NCBI RefSeq assembly: GCF_016889425.1
Contig: NZ_CP069513.1
Coordinates: forward strand, 2,108,001 to 2,172,000
Direction of reading: 5' to 3'
DNA length: 64,000 nt
Source: Corynebacterium amycolatum
GTDB lineage: Bacteria > Actinomycetota > Actinomycetes > Mycobacteriales > Mycobacteriaceae
This document shows, piece by piece, positions 37,285-46,337 of the stretch. The position numbers were made by a program, and so were the translations under genes. Position 1 is the stretch's first letter; each line of letters starts with the position of its first letter. The notes beneath the pieces are model-generated. The model did no database searches. It was given only the letters and a program-made list of their open reading frames with translations, and was not told where the DNA came from.

Positions 37285-37393
37285 CGCCGCGACCTTCCTC
37301 CGTTAGTCTCTAATCTCCAACAAGTCTAGCGAGACGTTCTCACACTGCGATACTAAACTAGGTCGGCGACAAAGGATTGAAAGGGAATTCACG

Positions 37394-38377
37394 ATGATGC
37401 ACGAAGAGGACAAGGACCTCAAGGGCGATACCTCCGTGACCGGTCGCCTGCGCCAGATTCCGACGAAGCCAGGTCAGGATGTCACCAAGCCGACCTTTGC
37501 GGCCGGCGCGGTTCTGTGGCGAGGCGATGTCCACAACCCTGAAATCTGCGTAATTCACCGTCCTTCTTACGACGACTGGTCGCTGCCGAAGGGAAAGCTC
37601 GACGCCGGTGAGAACCTGATTGCCACCGCTGTCCGCGAGATCTGGGAAGAAACAGGCTACCGAGTCCGGTTGGGCAAGCTGGTCGGCAACGTCTCCTACC
37701 CTGTCGCTGGACGCACGAAGTTGGTCTGGTACTGGACCGCTGAGGTGCTCGACGGCGACTTCGAGCAGAACTCCGAGGTCAATGAGCTTCGCTGGGTCTC
37801 CTGGGACGAAGCCGAGGAGCTGCTGTCCTACGATCTCGACCGCGACGTGCTGGTCAAGGCCCGCAAGCGCATGAACAAGGAACCGGACACCCGTCTCATT
37901 CTGGTTCGCCATGGGCGTGCGCACCGCCGCACCAACTGGAACGGCAATGATGCACTGCGGCCGCTGGATAAGAAGGGACGTCGTCAAGCGGAACTGCTCG
38001 TCTCTGCGCTGGAGGGTTTCCGCCCCGAGCGCGTCTACTCCGCCGAGCCCGTGCGTTGCCAGGACACCGTCGCGCCACTCGCCGCAGAGCTGGGCATGCA
38101 GGTCACAGTCGACGAACGGCTTGGCGACGAACACTGGATTGCCAACCAGGTCGAGTCCAAGAAGGCCTTCGAGGACATTGTCGCGCTAGGCGGAGTCAGC
38201 GTGGTCTGCTCTCAGGGCATCACCATCCCTGACCTGTTGGCCGCTTGGTCCGCCGAGGGCACCCTGCCCTTCGACGAGGAAATCCCGTGCAAGAAGGGCT
38301 CGGCCTGGGTACTCGGCTTCAACGACGGTGTGATGACCACGGCTGATTACTACGCCTCGGCGCTGCCGGTGAAGTAA
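37394..38377 (+). CDS. mutT1: NUDIX hydrolase fused to histidine phosphatase domain (MutT1-like)
   Basis: The 327-residue two-domain protein has an N-terminal NUDIX domain (about 30-160) with the Nudix box GKLDAGENLIATAVREIWEE (the first part at about 66-85), and a C-terminal histidine-phosphatase domain (about 170-327) with LILVRHGRAHRR. This layout matches mycobacterial MutT1 (Rv2985), which degrades 8-oxo-dGTP and diadenosine polyphosphates, so the same role is inferred. AAAGGGA lies nine bases before the ATG. It is divergent from gpsA and convergent with pnkp, four bases apart. Confidence 0.9.
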   Translation: MMHEEDKDLKGDTSVTGRLRQIPTKPGQDVTKPTFAAGAVLWRGDVHNPEICVIHRPSYDDWSLPKGKLDAGENLIATAVREIWEETGYRVRLGKLVGNVSYPVAGRTKLVWYWTAEVLDGDFEQNSEVNELRWVSWDEAEELLSYDLDRDVLVKARKRMNKEPDTRLILVRHGRAHRRTNWNGNDALRPLDKKGRRQAELLVSALEGFRPERVYSAEPVRCQDTVAPLAAELGMQVTVDERLGDEHWIANQVESKKAFEDIVALGGVSVVCSQGITIPDLLAAWSAEGTLPFDEEIPCKKGSAWVLGFNDGVMTTADYYASALPVK

Positions 38378-38381
38378 CCCC

Positions 38382-40850
38382 CTACAACCTCGGATCCATC
38401 GGTTCTGACTCCAGCGCCAACACGCCGAAGACAGGAACATGGATCCGATGCAGAGGCTCGCCCGCCGCTAGTCGCTCCAGCGACTCGATGCCGAGGGCAT
38501 ATTCGCGTAGCGCCGATGACTGCTTGTGCTGCAGATTTCGCCGCTTCAACCGCTCTTGACGCTGCGGGTGCAGGTAGTCATGCCCATAAATCATGCGCAG
38601 ATACTTCCGTCCCCGCACCTTCATGCCGGGCTGTACCTGCCGGTCCACTGCGGCGTTTTCCATCGGCTTGACGACGGCCCCTTCCCCGCCCGACTCTGTC
38701 AGCTGCAACCACCACTGCGATGCGGCCTCCACCTGTTCCGGGTCACTGGGGTCAAGGACGAAGCAGCGCGTCAGCCGGTAGATCTCACTGTCAGCTGCTA
38801 CTAGCTGGTTCGCGATATCCAAGTGCCATGAGTGGGGCTTGTGGTGCCAGGTGGCATCCTCACTTGCCAGCACTTGGAAAGGTGCGAACTGAATCTTCTT
38901 GTCACTGTCGACATACCGGTTGTAGGCAGCACGGAACTTCTCGAGCTCGTCCAGAATCTGCTCTGGCGCAGGACCACCGACCTCTACTCCCCTGTCGGTT
39001 GCCGCCTGCAGAGCGGCCGCGAGCTGTCTGGCAGCACCGATACCAGCGGCAGCGGTGGGTGCATAGATGTCGTCGATAAGCCCTTGGGCCTTAAGATTCC
39101 AGGGCAGCATTTCGCCGTCGAGCAGGACCCAGTCGCCGAATTGGTCGAAAAGCCCGGCGCGCTCTGCGGCCTTGGTCATGGCATCAAGTGCCGGGGACGC
39201 GTCATCGAAGAAGGCACGCCCCGTCCGGGTGTAGGCGTACGAGTTAGCACCGAAACGAGTCTTCGCCCCTGGCTGGATCAGGCACAGCACAGCTCGGGAA
39301 CCCATGTGCTTTTCCTGGCACATGACCTGGTCAGTGTGCGCTGCGTAGTAGCGGAATGCCTCCTCCGGGTGTTCCAGGAATCCCTCTCGCTGCGAGGTCG
39401 GCGCCGGTGACATGGTCGGTGGCAGGTACGGAATTTTCTCCGGTGCGAGCGTGAAACGGCTGATAGTTTCCAGCGCTGCAGCTGCGCGGTCACTATCAAT
39501 GCGAATGCGGCCATGCCGACCAGTCTGGATACCATCGACATCTAGCACGTCAGTGATGCGCAGCTCGGACTCCGGGCGGTTGGTGGTCTTGCGCGATGGA
39601 GCCTCCCACCAGGTCTGCTTTGCATCGACCTGCACGGTCTCTAGTTCGGGATAGCGCAGCGCAGAGAGCTTGCCGCCGAAGACACAACCGGTGTCGATGC
39701 ACATGGTGTTATTGACCCAGCGCAGCCAGTCTGCTTCCATGTGGCCATAGACGACACGAGCGGAACCGCGGTAGTCCGCTGCCCAATCCAGTCGTTCTGG
39801 CAGGCCATTTTCGTCGATCTTGCCAGTAGTGGCACCGTAGAGCGCGAACTCACGGACCTTTCCGGAGGCCCTGCCATGGAGGTGCTCAGGCAGTCCCGCG
39901 TGGGCTACAACCAGGGCGCCGTCGTCAAGCACAAAGTGCACCGGCAGGTGGTCGATGAAGTCGCGGACGTCTTTCCGGAACTCCTCGCTTTCATCGGCGA
40001 GCTGAGTGAGCGTCTCGGCCAGCCCGTGACCAGTGGTGACGTTGTGGCCGTCGAGGGCGCGCACCAACTTAGAGTCGTGGTTTCCGGGCACGCAGAGAGC
40101 GTTGCCGGCCACGACCATCCCCATGACCAACTTCAAGACAGCTGGACTGTTGGGACCGCGGTCAACAAGGTCACCAACGAAAATGGCCGTACGGCCATCT
40201 GGGTGATGAGCATTGCCGCCATCTGCCGACAGCTGATAGCCGAGCTTTGCCAGCAGTGCGGTCAACTCGTCGTAGCAGCCGTGAACATCGCCGATGATGT
40301 CGAACGGACCGTGGAGATCGCTGCGGTCGACCTTCAGCGGCACACGTTCAATGGTGACGTTGTCGATTTCCGCCGCGGAATTCAAGATGAAAACATTGTG
40401 AATCTTCTCGCGCTTGAGGTGTTTGAGCCCTCGGCGCAGATCGCGGTGCTGGCGCTCCAACACCTCGACTCCGAAGTTGCGGTCAGCGCGCTGGCTGTGC
40501 CGCTCCTTCAGCTCCGCTAACGGAAGGTTCAAAACGATGGCAGCACTCAGAGCATGGTGGCTGCGCGCCAGCTTCACCAACCGGGCACGGTCCTGCGGTT
40601 TCACATTCGTCGCATCAACAACAGTAAGCAATCCGGCTTCCAGGCGCGTGCCGACGATTGTCTCCAGCAGTTCAAAAGCAGGCGCCGTCGCCGCCTGGTT
40701 ATTCGGATCGTTGGAAACAATGCCGCGACAGGTATCCGAGGATACGACTTCAAATGGGCCGAAGTGTCGTGCCGCAAAAGTCGACTTTCCGGCGCCAGAG
40801 ACACCGACCAGCATGACCAAGCTGAGGTTAGGAAGCGAGATGGTACTCAT
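38382..40850 (-). CDS. pnkp: Polynucleotide kinase-phosphatase (bacterial RNA-repair Pnkp)
   Basis: The 822-residue protein has three catalytic modules. Kinase: VGVSGAGKST (15-24), about 1-165. Metallophosphatase: GDVHG (187-191), GDLVDRG (226-232), GNHD (256-259), and a later HAG, about 180-430. Ligase-like nucleotidyltransferase: KHMG with Lys514 as the AMP-acceptor, then LDGEMLPWNL, continuing to the end. In Clostridium thermocellum Pnkp heals broken RNA ends: 5'-phosphorylation, removal of 2',3'-cyclic phosphate and ligation with Hen1. The hen1 gene ends two bases upstream. The cassette sits between mutT1 and leuD, a position not expected from the conserved order. Confidence 0.93.
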   Translation of the reverse strand: MSTISLPNLSLVMLVGVSGAGKSTFAARHFGPFEVVSSDTCRGIVSNDPNNQAATAPAFELLETIVGTRLEAGLLTVVDATNVKPQDRARLVKLARSHHALSAAIVLNLPLAELKERHSQRADRNFGVEVLERQHRDLRRGLKHLKREKIHNVFILNSAAEIDNVTIERVPLKVDRSDLHGPFDIIGDVHGCYDELTALLAKLGYQLSADGGNAHHPDGRTAIFVGDLVDRGPNSPAVLKLVMGMVVAGNALCVPGNHDSKLVRALDGHNVTTGHGLAETLTQLADESEEFRKDVRDFIDHLPVHFVLDDGALVVAHAGLPEHLHGRASGKVREFALYGATTGKIDENGLPERLDWAADYRGSARVVYGHMEADWLRWVNNTMCIDTGCVFGGKLSALRYPELETVQVDAKQTWWEAPSRKTTNRPESELRITDVLDVDGIQTGRHGRIRIDSDRAAAALETISRFTLAPEKIPYLPPTMSPAPTSQREGFLEHPEEAFRYYAAHTDQVMCQEKHMGSRAVLCLIQPGAKTRFGANSYAYTRTGRAFFDDASPALDAMTKAAERAGLFDQFGDWVLLDGEMLPWNLKAQGLIDDIYAPTAAAGIGAARQLAAALQAATDRGVEVGGPAPEQILDELEKFRAAYNRYVDSDKKIQFAPFQVLASEDATWHHKPHSWHLDIANQLVAADSEIYRLTRCFVLDPSDPEQVEAASQWWLQLTESGGEGAVVKPMENAAVDRQVQPGMKVRGRKYLRMIYGHDYLHPQRQERLKRRNLQHKQSSALREYALGIESLERLAAGEPLHRIHVPVFGVLALESEPMDPRL

Positions 40851-40852
40851 AA

Positions 40853-42244
40853 TTAGCTCTCCTCTGCTGCGGTGAAGTCGAAGGAAAAGACCGCCATTTG
40901 GGTCGGTTGGCCGTAAGTTTCGTGCACGTCCCCAATACCGTCAAAGTCCACCAGATAACCGAACTTCTCGGCCACGCCCTTCGCCCACTGGCGAAATTCC
41001 ACGCGGCTGAACTCGAAGCGGTGATCAAGGTGTCGGAACTGTCCGGGCGCTAGGTTTGGATAGCACGCGTTGTAGTCACTGTTCGGCGTCGTGACGATGA
41101 CATACTGCGGCCTGGCAAGCCCGAAAACGTTGTTCTCCAGCGCGGGCAGCCGATCGGCATCAACATGCTCAATGACCTCCATCAGGATTGCCACGTCCAT
41201 GTTCGCAATGCGCTCGTCGGCATAGGTGACCGAGGATTGGAAAAGCTCTACCCGCGCAGCTTGGCGCTCCGGCATGCGATCTAGGTTCAGCGCCTTGTGC
41301 GCCTTACGAAGCTCCCCTACAGAGACATCAGTGCCAACGATCTGCGCGATTCGCGGATTCTCCAGCAACGGCCCGAGCAACACGCCGGAACCACAGCCGA
41401 TGTCCACCACGCTGCGCGGGCGCAGTCTAAATACCTCACGCAGGACTCGGTCTTGACGCTGTCGATTGAGCGGCTTGGCTGTCTGGTCACCGCTGGCCAG
41501 TTCGATTGCACCAGCTTCCCCGGCAAGCTTCACGACGGCTTCGTTGACCAGGCCTTTTTGATCGGCAAGGTAGCGCTTTAGGATTTTCTCCCGCTGCGGG
41601 TGCTCCGGCAGCCAGTCCTGGGCGCGCGCGGCCAGCTTGTCGATTTCCCGGTCATCAACCCAATAGTGTTTCCCACCGTCGAGGACGGGAAGCAGAATAT
41701 ACAGGTGATTGAGCAAATCACGAACGGTTGCTCGACCTGTGAGGGTCACCGTCGGTGAGAACTTCTGCCCGGCAATGTTGTTGAAGAAATCGCAGGTGAC
41801 CTTCCACCCCAATGGCTCAAACAAAGCACGGATTTCTTCCTCGGTGCCGGGTACCGCCGCGACTGTCGCGGTGAGATCGCTTGGGGTTTCGTCGTAAGGC
41901 GAAGTCTTTTCCATGACCATCGCCGTGGAGAAGACCGACTTCAACGCCACAGTCAAAAGCGATGACGCAGCCCACTGCCGATCATTAATGTAGCCGGTCA
42001 GATTGAACGTATCGGCACGGTACTGCTTGAGTTTCAGCAACTCATCGCGGTCAATATCAACCCAGAGGGCTGCCGTGCATTCGGCATCGGTTGCAGTGGG
42101 GAAAAAGACGCGGGCAACACCGAACTTTAACTCGGCCTCATGCACGCGATCGGGATGCTTTCGCAAAATAAATCCCAAATCGCGTGCCGATTCACCAGGC
42201 GAAGATTCACCTAGCCGAGAGTGTTTAGTGATTGCCAGATACAT
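40853..42244 (-). CDS. hen1: RNA 3'-terminal 2'-O-methyltransferase Hen1
   Basis: The 463-residue protein pairs with Pnkp. The N-terminal half (about 1-240) activates the Pnkp ligase in studied systems. The C-terminal half (about 260-455) is the methyltransferase, with SAM motif VVDIGCGSGVLLGPLL (about 282-297), the metal-binding EVIEHVDADRLPALE (about 364-378) and LDHRFEFSRVEFRQW. It 2'-O-methylates the 3' end of the broken RNA before ligation so that the repaired site resists renewed cleavage. The likely substrates are tRNAs cut by toxin endonucleases. The stop (TAA) is two bases before the pnkp ATG, so both are expected on one transcript. Confidence 0.92.
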   Translation of the reverse strand: MYLAITKHSRLGESSPGESARDLGFILRKHPDRVHEAELKFGVARVFFPTATDAECTAALWVDIDRDELLKLKQYRADTFNLTGYINDRQWAASSLLTVALKSVFSTAMVMEKTSPYDETPSDLTATVAAVPGTEEEIRALFEPLGWKVTCDFFNNIAGQKFSPTVTLTGRATVRDLLNHLYILLPVLDGGKHYWVDDREIDKLAARAQDWLPEHPQREKILKRYLADQKGLVNEAVVKLAGEAGAIELASGDQTAKPLNRQRQDRVLREVFRLRPRSVVDIGCGSGVLLGPLLENPRIAQIVGTDVSVGELRKAHKALNLDRMPERQAARVELFQSSVTYADERIANMDVAILMEVIEHVDADRLPALENNVFGLARPQYVIVTTPNSDYNACYPNLAPGQFRHLDHRFEFSRVEFRQWAKGVAEKFGYLVDFDGIGDVHETYGQPTQMAVFSFDFTAAEES

Positions 42245-42291
42245 ACGGCAAGTTTAACGCCTACCGCGGATTGGACTAGAGCATTTTTGAC

Positions 42292-42882
42292 CTACATCGT
42301 CTTCGGCTTGTGGGCCGGACGACTCTTCTCGTAGGCCACAATGTCCGCTTCGTTGCGCAGGGTCAGGGAGACGTCGTCAAGCCCTTCCATCAGACGCCAG
42401 CGAGTGTAGTCATCGACCTCGAATGGGAAGACCTGCTCGCCGGCCTCGACGGTGCGGGTCTCCAGGTTGACGGTGAGCTCCATGCCCGGGTTGGCCTCGA
42501 GCAACTTCCACAGCAGCTCGACATCAGACTGCTGCATCTGTGCGGCGAGCAGGCCCGCCTTGCCGGCATTACCGCGGAAGATATCGGCGAAGCGGGATGA
42601 GATGACGACGCGGAAGCCGTAGTCCATCAGCGCCCACACGGCGTGCTCACGGGAGGAACCGGTACCGAAGTCCGGCCCTGCTACGAGGATGGAGCCCTTG
42701 GCATATTCCGGGCGGTTGAGCACGAAGTCGGATTCGTTGTTGCGCCAGTTGCTGAACAAGCCATCCTCAAATCCGGTGCGGGTGACGCGCTTTAGGTAGA
42801 CGGCCGGGATGATCTGGTCGGTGTCGACGTTGGATCGCTGCAGGGGAACGCCGACGCCGGTGTGAGTATCAAACTTTTCCAT
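42292..42882 (-). CDS. leuD: 3-isopropylmalate dehydratase small subunit
   Basis: LeuD completes the isopropylmalate isomerase of leucine synthesis with LeuC. In 196 residues: [18 protein letters not shown] (about 17-34), [18 protein letters not shown] (about 68-85), and [16 protein letters not shown]. It is 52 bases downstream of leuC on the same strand. Confidence 0.97.
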   Translation of the reverse strand: MEKFDTHTGVGVPLQRSNVDTDQIIPAVYLKRVTRTGFEDGLFSNWRNNESDFVLNRPEYAKGSILVAGPDFGTGSSREHAVWALMDYGFRVVISSRFADIFRGNAGKAGLLAAQMQQSDVELLWKLLEANPGMELTVNLETRTVEAGEQVFPFEVDDYTRWRLMEGLDDVSLTLRNEADIVAYEKSRPAHKPKTM

Positions 42883-42934
42883 GGTGAAAGGTCCTTAGAA
42901 GTTCTGCTTGGGGCTGTTGTACAAAGATCGGCGG

Positions 42935-44362
42935 TTAGAGATCAGCCGGCGCTGCGAAGTGACCGGCGACGGCGGTAGCTGCGGCGACAGCCGGGCTGAC
43001 CAGGTGGGTACGACCACCCTTACCTTGGCGACCTTCGAAGTTGCGGTTGGAGGTCGAAGCGCAACGCTGGCCCGGGGTCAGCTGGTCCGGGTTCATGCCA
43101 AGGCACATGGAACAGCCTGGCATACGCCATTCAGCGCCTGCCTCTTCGAAGATCTTGCCCAGTCCCTCTTCCTCAGCCTGCGCGCGGACCTTTGCGGAGC
43201 CCGGCACGATGAGCATCTGGACGCCGTCGGCAACCTTGCGGTCCTTCAGCACGTCGGCGACGGCGCGCATGTCCTCGATGCGGCCGTTGGTGCAGGAACC
43301 TACGAAGACCACGTTGACCTTGACATCGCGCATCGGGGTGCCCGGCTTCAGATCCATGTACTCTAGTGCGCGCTCGGCGGCGATGCGGTCGGAGTCCTCG
43401 GCGATGAACTCCGGATCCGGCACGGTCTCCCCCAGCGGCACGCCCTGGCCCGGGTTGGTACCCCAGGTAACGAATGGAGTCAGCGCGGAACCGTCGATTT
43501 CGACGACCTTGTCGAACTCTGCATCCTCGTCGGTAACCAGGGACTTCCAGTACTCGACCGCCTCGTCCCACTGCTCGCCCTGCGGCGCGTGCGGGCGGCC
43601 CTTCAGGTACTCGAAGGTGGTTTCGTCTGGAGCGATCATGCCGGCGCGGGCACCGGCCTCGATGGACATGTTGCAGATGGTCATGCGGGCTTCCATCGAC
43701 AGCTTCTCGATGGCCTCGCCACGGTACTCGATAACATGGCCCTGGCCACCACCGGTACCAATCTTGGCGATAATCGCCAGAATCAGGTCCTTGGCGGTAA
43801 CACCATCCTGCAGCTCGCCGGTGACATTGACCGCCATGGTCTTAAAAGGCTTCAGTGGCAGGGTCTGGGTAGCCAGAACGTGCTCAACTTCGGAAGTACC
43901 GATACCAAAGGCCATCGCGCCGAAAGCACCGTGCGTTGCAGTGTGGGAGTCACCACAGACAACGGTGGTGCCCGGTTGAGTCAGGCCCAGCTGCGGACCG
44001 ACAACGTGCACGATGCCCTGTTCACGGTCGCCCATCGGATGCAGGCGGATTCCGAACTCTTCGGCATTCTTGCGCAATGTGGCAATCTGGGTGCGAGAGG
44101 TCGGTTCCTCAATTAAATCAATCTGGCCACCGGCTACAGTCGTCGGAACGTTGTGGTCCTCGGTTGCGATGGTCAGATCCGGGCGGCGCACCTTGCGCCC
44201 TGCCAGACGGAGGCCATCAAAAGCCTGCGGCGAGGTAACCTCGTGGACGAGGTGCAGATCGATATAAATCAGATCTGGTTCGCCGTTTTCGCCTTGCTTG
44301 ACAACGTGGTCACGCCAGACTTTCTCGGCCAGAGTCTTCGGGCTAGTGTCCGTGGTGCGCAT
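42935..44362 (-). CDS. leuC: 3-isopropylmalate dehydratase large subunit
   Basis: The catalytic subunit carries a [4Fe-4S] cluster. The 475-residue protein has [20 protein letters not shown] (about 135-154), [13 protein letters not shown] (about 351-363) and [14 protein letters not shown] (about 411-424); the cysteine in the SCTNGR motif and the two in the CSMC motif are the cluster ligands. The promoter region is shared with the divergent regulator gene and holds the palindrome at 44397-44413. Confidence 0.97.
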   Translation of the reverse strand: MRTTDTSPKTLAEKVWRDHVVKQGENGEPDLIYIDLHLVHEVTSPQAFDGLRLAGRKVRRPDLTIATEDHNVPTTVAGGQIDLIEEPTSRTQIATLRKNAEEFGIRLHPMGDREQGIVHVVGPQLGLTQPGTTVVCGDSHTATHGAFGAMAFGIGTSEVEHVLATQTLPLKPFKTMAVNVTGELQDGVTAKDLILAIIAKIGTGGGQGHVIEYRGEAIEKLSMEARMTICNMSIEAGARAGMIAPDETTFEYLKGRPHAPQGEQWDEAVEYWKSLVTDEDAEFDKVVEIDGSALTPFVTWGTNPGQGVPLGETVPDPEFIAEDSDRIAAERALEYMDLKPGTPMRDVKVNVVFVGSCTNGRIEDMRAVADVLKDRKVADGVQMLIVPGSAKVRAQAEEEGLGKIFEEAGAEWRMPGCSMCLGMNPDQLTPGQRCASTSNRNFEGRQGKGGRTHLVSPAVAAATAVAGHFAAPADL

Positions 44363-44396
44363 AGTGGGTGAGCCGCCTTCCGGATATATCGCTTTT

Positions 44397-44413
44397 ATCT
44401 CAAAGTATGAGAT
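44397..44413. promoter_or_regulatory. Palindromic operator between leuC and the IclR regulator
   Basis: ATCTCA-AAGTA-TGAGAT is a perfect 6-bp inverted repeat with a 5-base spacer in the 65-bp divergent gap. It is the best candidate for the LtbR site controlling both leuCD and the regulator itself. Confidence 0.7.
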
Positions 44414-44427
44414 GTTAATATCATGGC

Positions 44428-45153
44428 ATGGGACAGATTAGCACATCCGAGACGCCAGCTCTAAGTGGCATTAAAGTTCTCGATCGTTCGGTACTCATTC
44501 TCAAGTCCGTTGCAGAAACTCCTCGCACCCTCGCCGAGCTCTGCGAGGACACCGGGCTGCCCCGCGCAACCGCCCATCGGCTGGCCACGGCGTTGGAAGT
44601 GCACCGCCTTGTCACCCGCACGCCGGACGGCCGCTGGACGACGGGCCCCGGGCTCACCGAGATCACGCCTGTCACCACTGACCTGCTTGCCGACGCCGCA
44701 GCGCACATCCTGCCGAAGCTGGTAGAGGTCACCGGCGAGTCAGTGCAGCTCTACCGGCTCACCGGCGACACCCGCACCTGTATTGCCTCCATGGAGCCCG
44801 CCACCGGGCTGCGTAACACCGTGCCAGTTGGCTCTCGCATGCCGCTAACCGCCGGCTCCGCCGCACGTGTTCTCCTGGCCTTTGGCCCGGCCAACCTCGC
44901 TGAGAGAATGCTTCCCGACGCCGACTTCAACCAACAGGACCTCGACGACTGCCGACGTCTCGGCTGGTCCGAGTCCATGGGTGAGCGCGACCCCGCACTT
45001 GCCTCCGTCTCCGCCCCGGTTTTCGACAGCAACCAGCGCATGATTGCAGTCCTATCCGTCTCCGGCCCCGTGGAGCGCATGACTCCGTCGCCCTACGAAT
45101 GCTGGGGCGCAAAGGTTCTCGGCGCCGCTGAAGAGATGAGCTCCCGACTGTAA
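44428..45153 (+). CDS. ltbR: IclR-family regulator of leucine/tryptophan synthesis
   Basis: The 241-residue protein has an N-terminal winged helix (about 14-75, [20 protein letters not shown]) and the C-terminal IclR effector domain (about 80-240, with [18 protein letters not shown]). The divergent position next to leuCD matches LtbR of Corynebacterium glutamicum, a repressor of leuB, leuCD and trp genes. Its stop overlaps the ATG of the downstream MFS gene by one base (TAATG), so the two are coupled, and the transporter may be regulated together with it. Confidence 0.88.
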   Translation: MGQISTSETPALSGIKVLDRSVLILKSVAETPRTLAELCEDTGLPRATAHRLATALEVHRLVTRTPDGRWTTGPGLTEITPVTTDLLADAAAHILPKLVEVTGESVQLYRLTGDTRTCIASMEPATGLRNTVPVGSRMPLTAGSAARVLLAFGPANLAERMLPDADFNQQDLDDCRRLGWSESMGERDPALASVSAPVFDSNQRMIAVLSVSGPVERMTPSPYECWGAKVLGAAEEMSSRL

Positions 45154-46337
45154 TGCCCGCTTACCGTCACCTTGTCCTTCTTCTGTCCATGTTCGCGGCG
45201 GTCGGTTCGTCCGTCGTTCACATGGGTGTGCCTTTTCTCATCCCATCCCTACAGGAAAACGGCTTAAGCCTCTCCGCCGCCGGCCTCGTCGCAGCAATGC
45301 CGGCGGCCGGTATTGTCTTCACGCTCATCGCCTGGGGCTGGTTTGTCGACCGCTATGGCGAACGCGCAGCTCTGTTCGCCGGCCTGACCTCTACTGCCTT
45401 AACGACGGGGCTTGCGGCGCTAGCTTCGTCGTCAAGCCCGGCCCTGCTCGGGGCCACACTCTTCCTCGCCGGATGTGCGGCGGCGAGCGTGAACTCAGCA
45501 TCCGGCCGCGTGGTGTCGGGCTGGTACCCACCGCATCAGCGCGGCACTGCGATGGGCATTCGCCAAATGGCTCAGCCCCTCGGAGCGGCGTTGTCCGCAG
45601 TCACCCTGCACCCGCTCGCACAGAATTACAGCATCGGAGTCGCACTCGCGATGCCCGCAATCCTGTGCACCGTGCTGGCGTTGCTTGTACTGATAGGCGT
45701 GAAGAATCCCCCACGCCCTGATGCCTCGAACCCCACCGTCACGGCCAGCCCCTACCGGGACGGCAAGTACCTCGTGCGCATCCACATCGCCTCGGCACTG
45801 CTGTCCTGGCCGCAGTCGATGATGGGCGCCTACATTCTCGTGTGGCTGTTGTCCGTGGGTTATGCCGATGGCACGGCGGGCACAATTGTGATGGTCTCGC
45901 AGCTGCTCGGTGCCGGATCGCGAGCATTGATGGGTGTGGTCTCCGACCGAGTGCGATCCCGCATCCGCCCCTACCGCTGGGTCTCGGGTGCGACCTTTGT
46001 TTTGGCTGTCGCAATGATGATTACCAGCTGGGCTGATTGGCGCACGCTTGGAACTTTGCTGGTCTGCGCACTGGCCGTTGCTGTGGTCAGCCCGAATGGT
46101 CTTGCTTTCACCGCAGTTGCTGAATACGCAGGTCCCTTCTGGTCCGGACGCGCTATGGGTACGCAGAACACGTTCCAGAACATTATCTACGCTGCAACGC
46201 CTCCGGTTTCGGGTGCGATTGTGGCCGCTGCGGGCTTCCCCGCGCTGTTTGCCGTCACGGCCCTGTTCCCCGCCGCCGCGCTGGGTATTGCGCCACGAGA
46301 AGACCAGAACCGCAACGGGCGGGTAGAGCTGGGCTAA
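45153..46337 (+). CDS. MFS transporter
   Basis: The 394-residue protein has about 12 helices. The MFS signature between helices 2 and 3 is visible as GWFVDRYGERAALFAG (about 61-76); SGWYPPHQRGTAMGIRQM (about 123-140) lies before helix 5. It is coupled to ltbR by a TAATG overlap. Substrate is not identifiable; the link to ltbR suggests amino acids or related compounds, but this is only an inference. Its last bases overlap the permease gene on the other strand by four. Confidence 0.85.
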   Translation: MPAYRHLVLLLSMFAAVGSSVVHMGVPFLIPSLQENGLSLSAAGLVAAMPAAGIVFTLIAWGWFVDRYGERAALFAGLTSTALTTGLAALASSSSPALLGATLFLAGCAAASVNSASGRVVSGWYPPHQRGTAMGIRQMAQPLGAALSAVTLHPLAQNYSIGVALAMPAILCTVLALLVLIGVKNPPRPDASNPTVTASPYRDGKYLVRIHIASALLSWPQSMMGAYILVWLLSVGYADGTAGTIVMVSQLLGAGSRALMGVVSDRVRSRIRPYRWVSGATFVLAVAMMITSWADWRTLGTLLVCALAVAVVSPNGLAFTAVAEYAGPFWSGRAMGTQNTFQNIIYAATPPVSGAIVAAAGFPALFAVTALFPAAALGIAPREDQNRNGRVELG

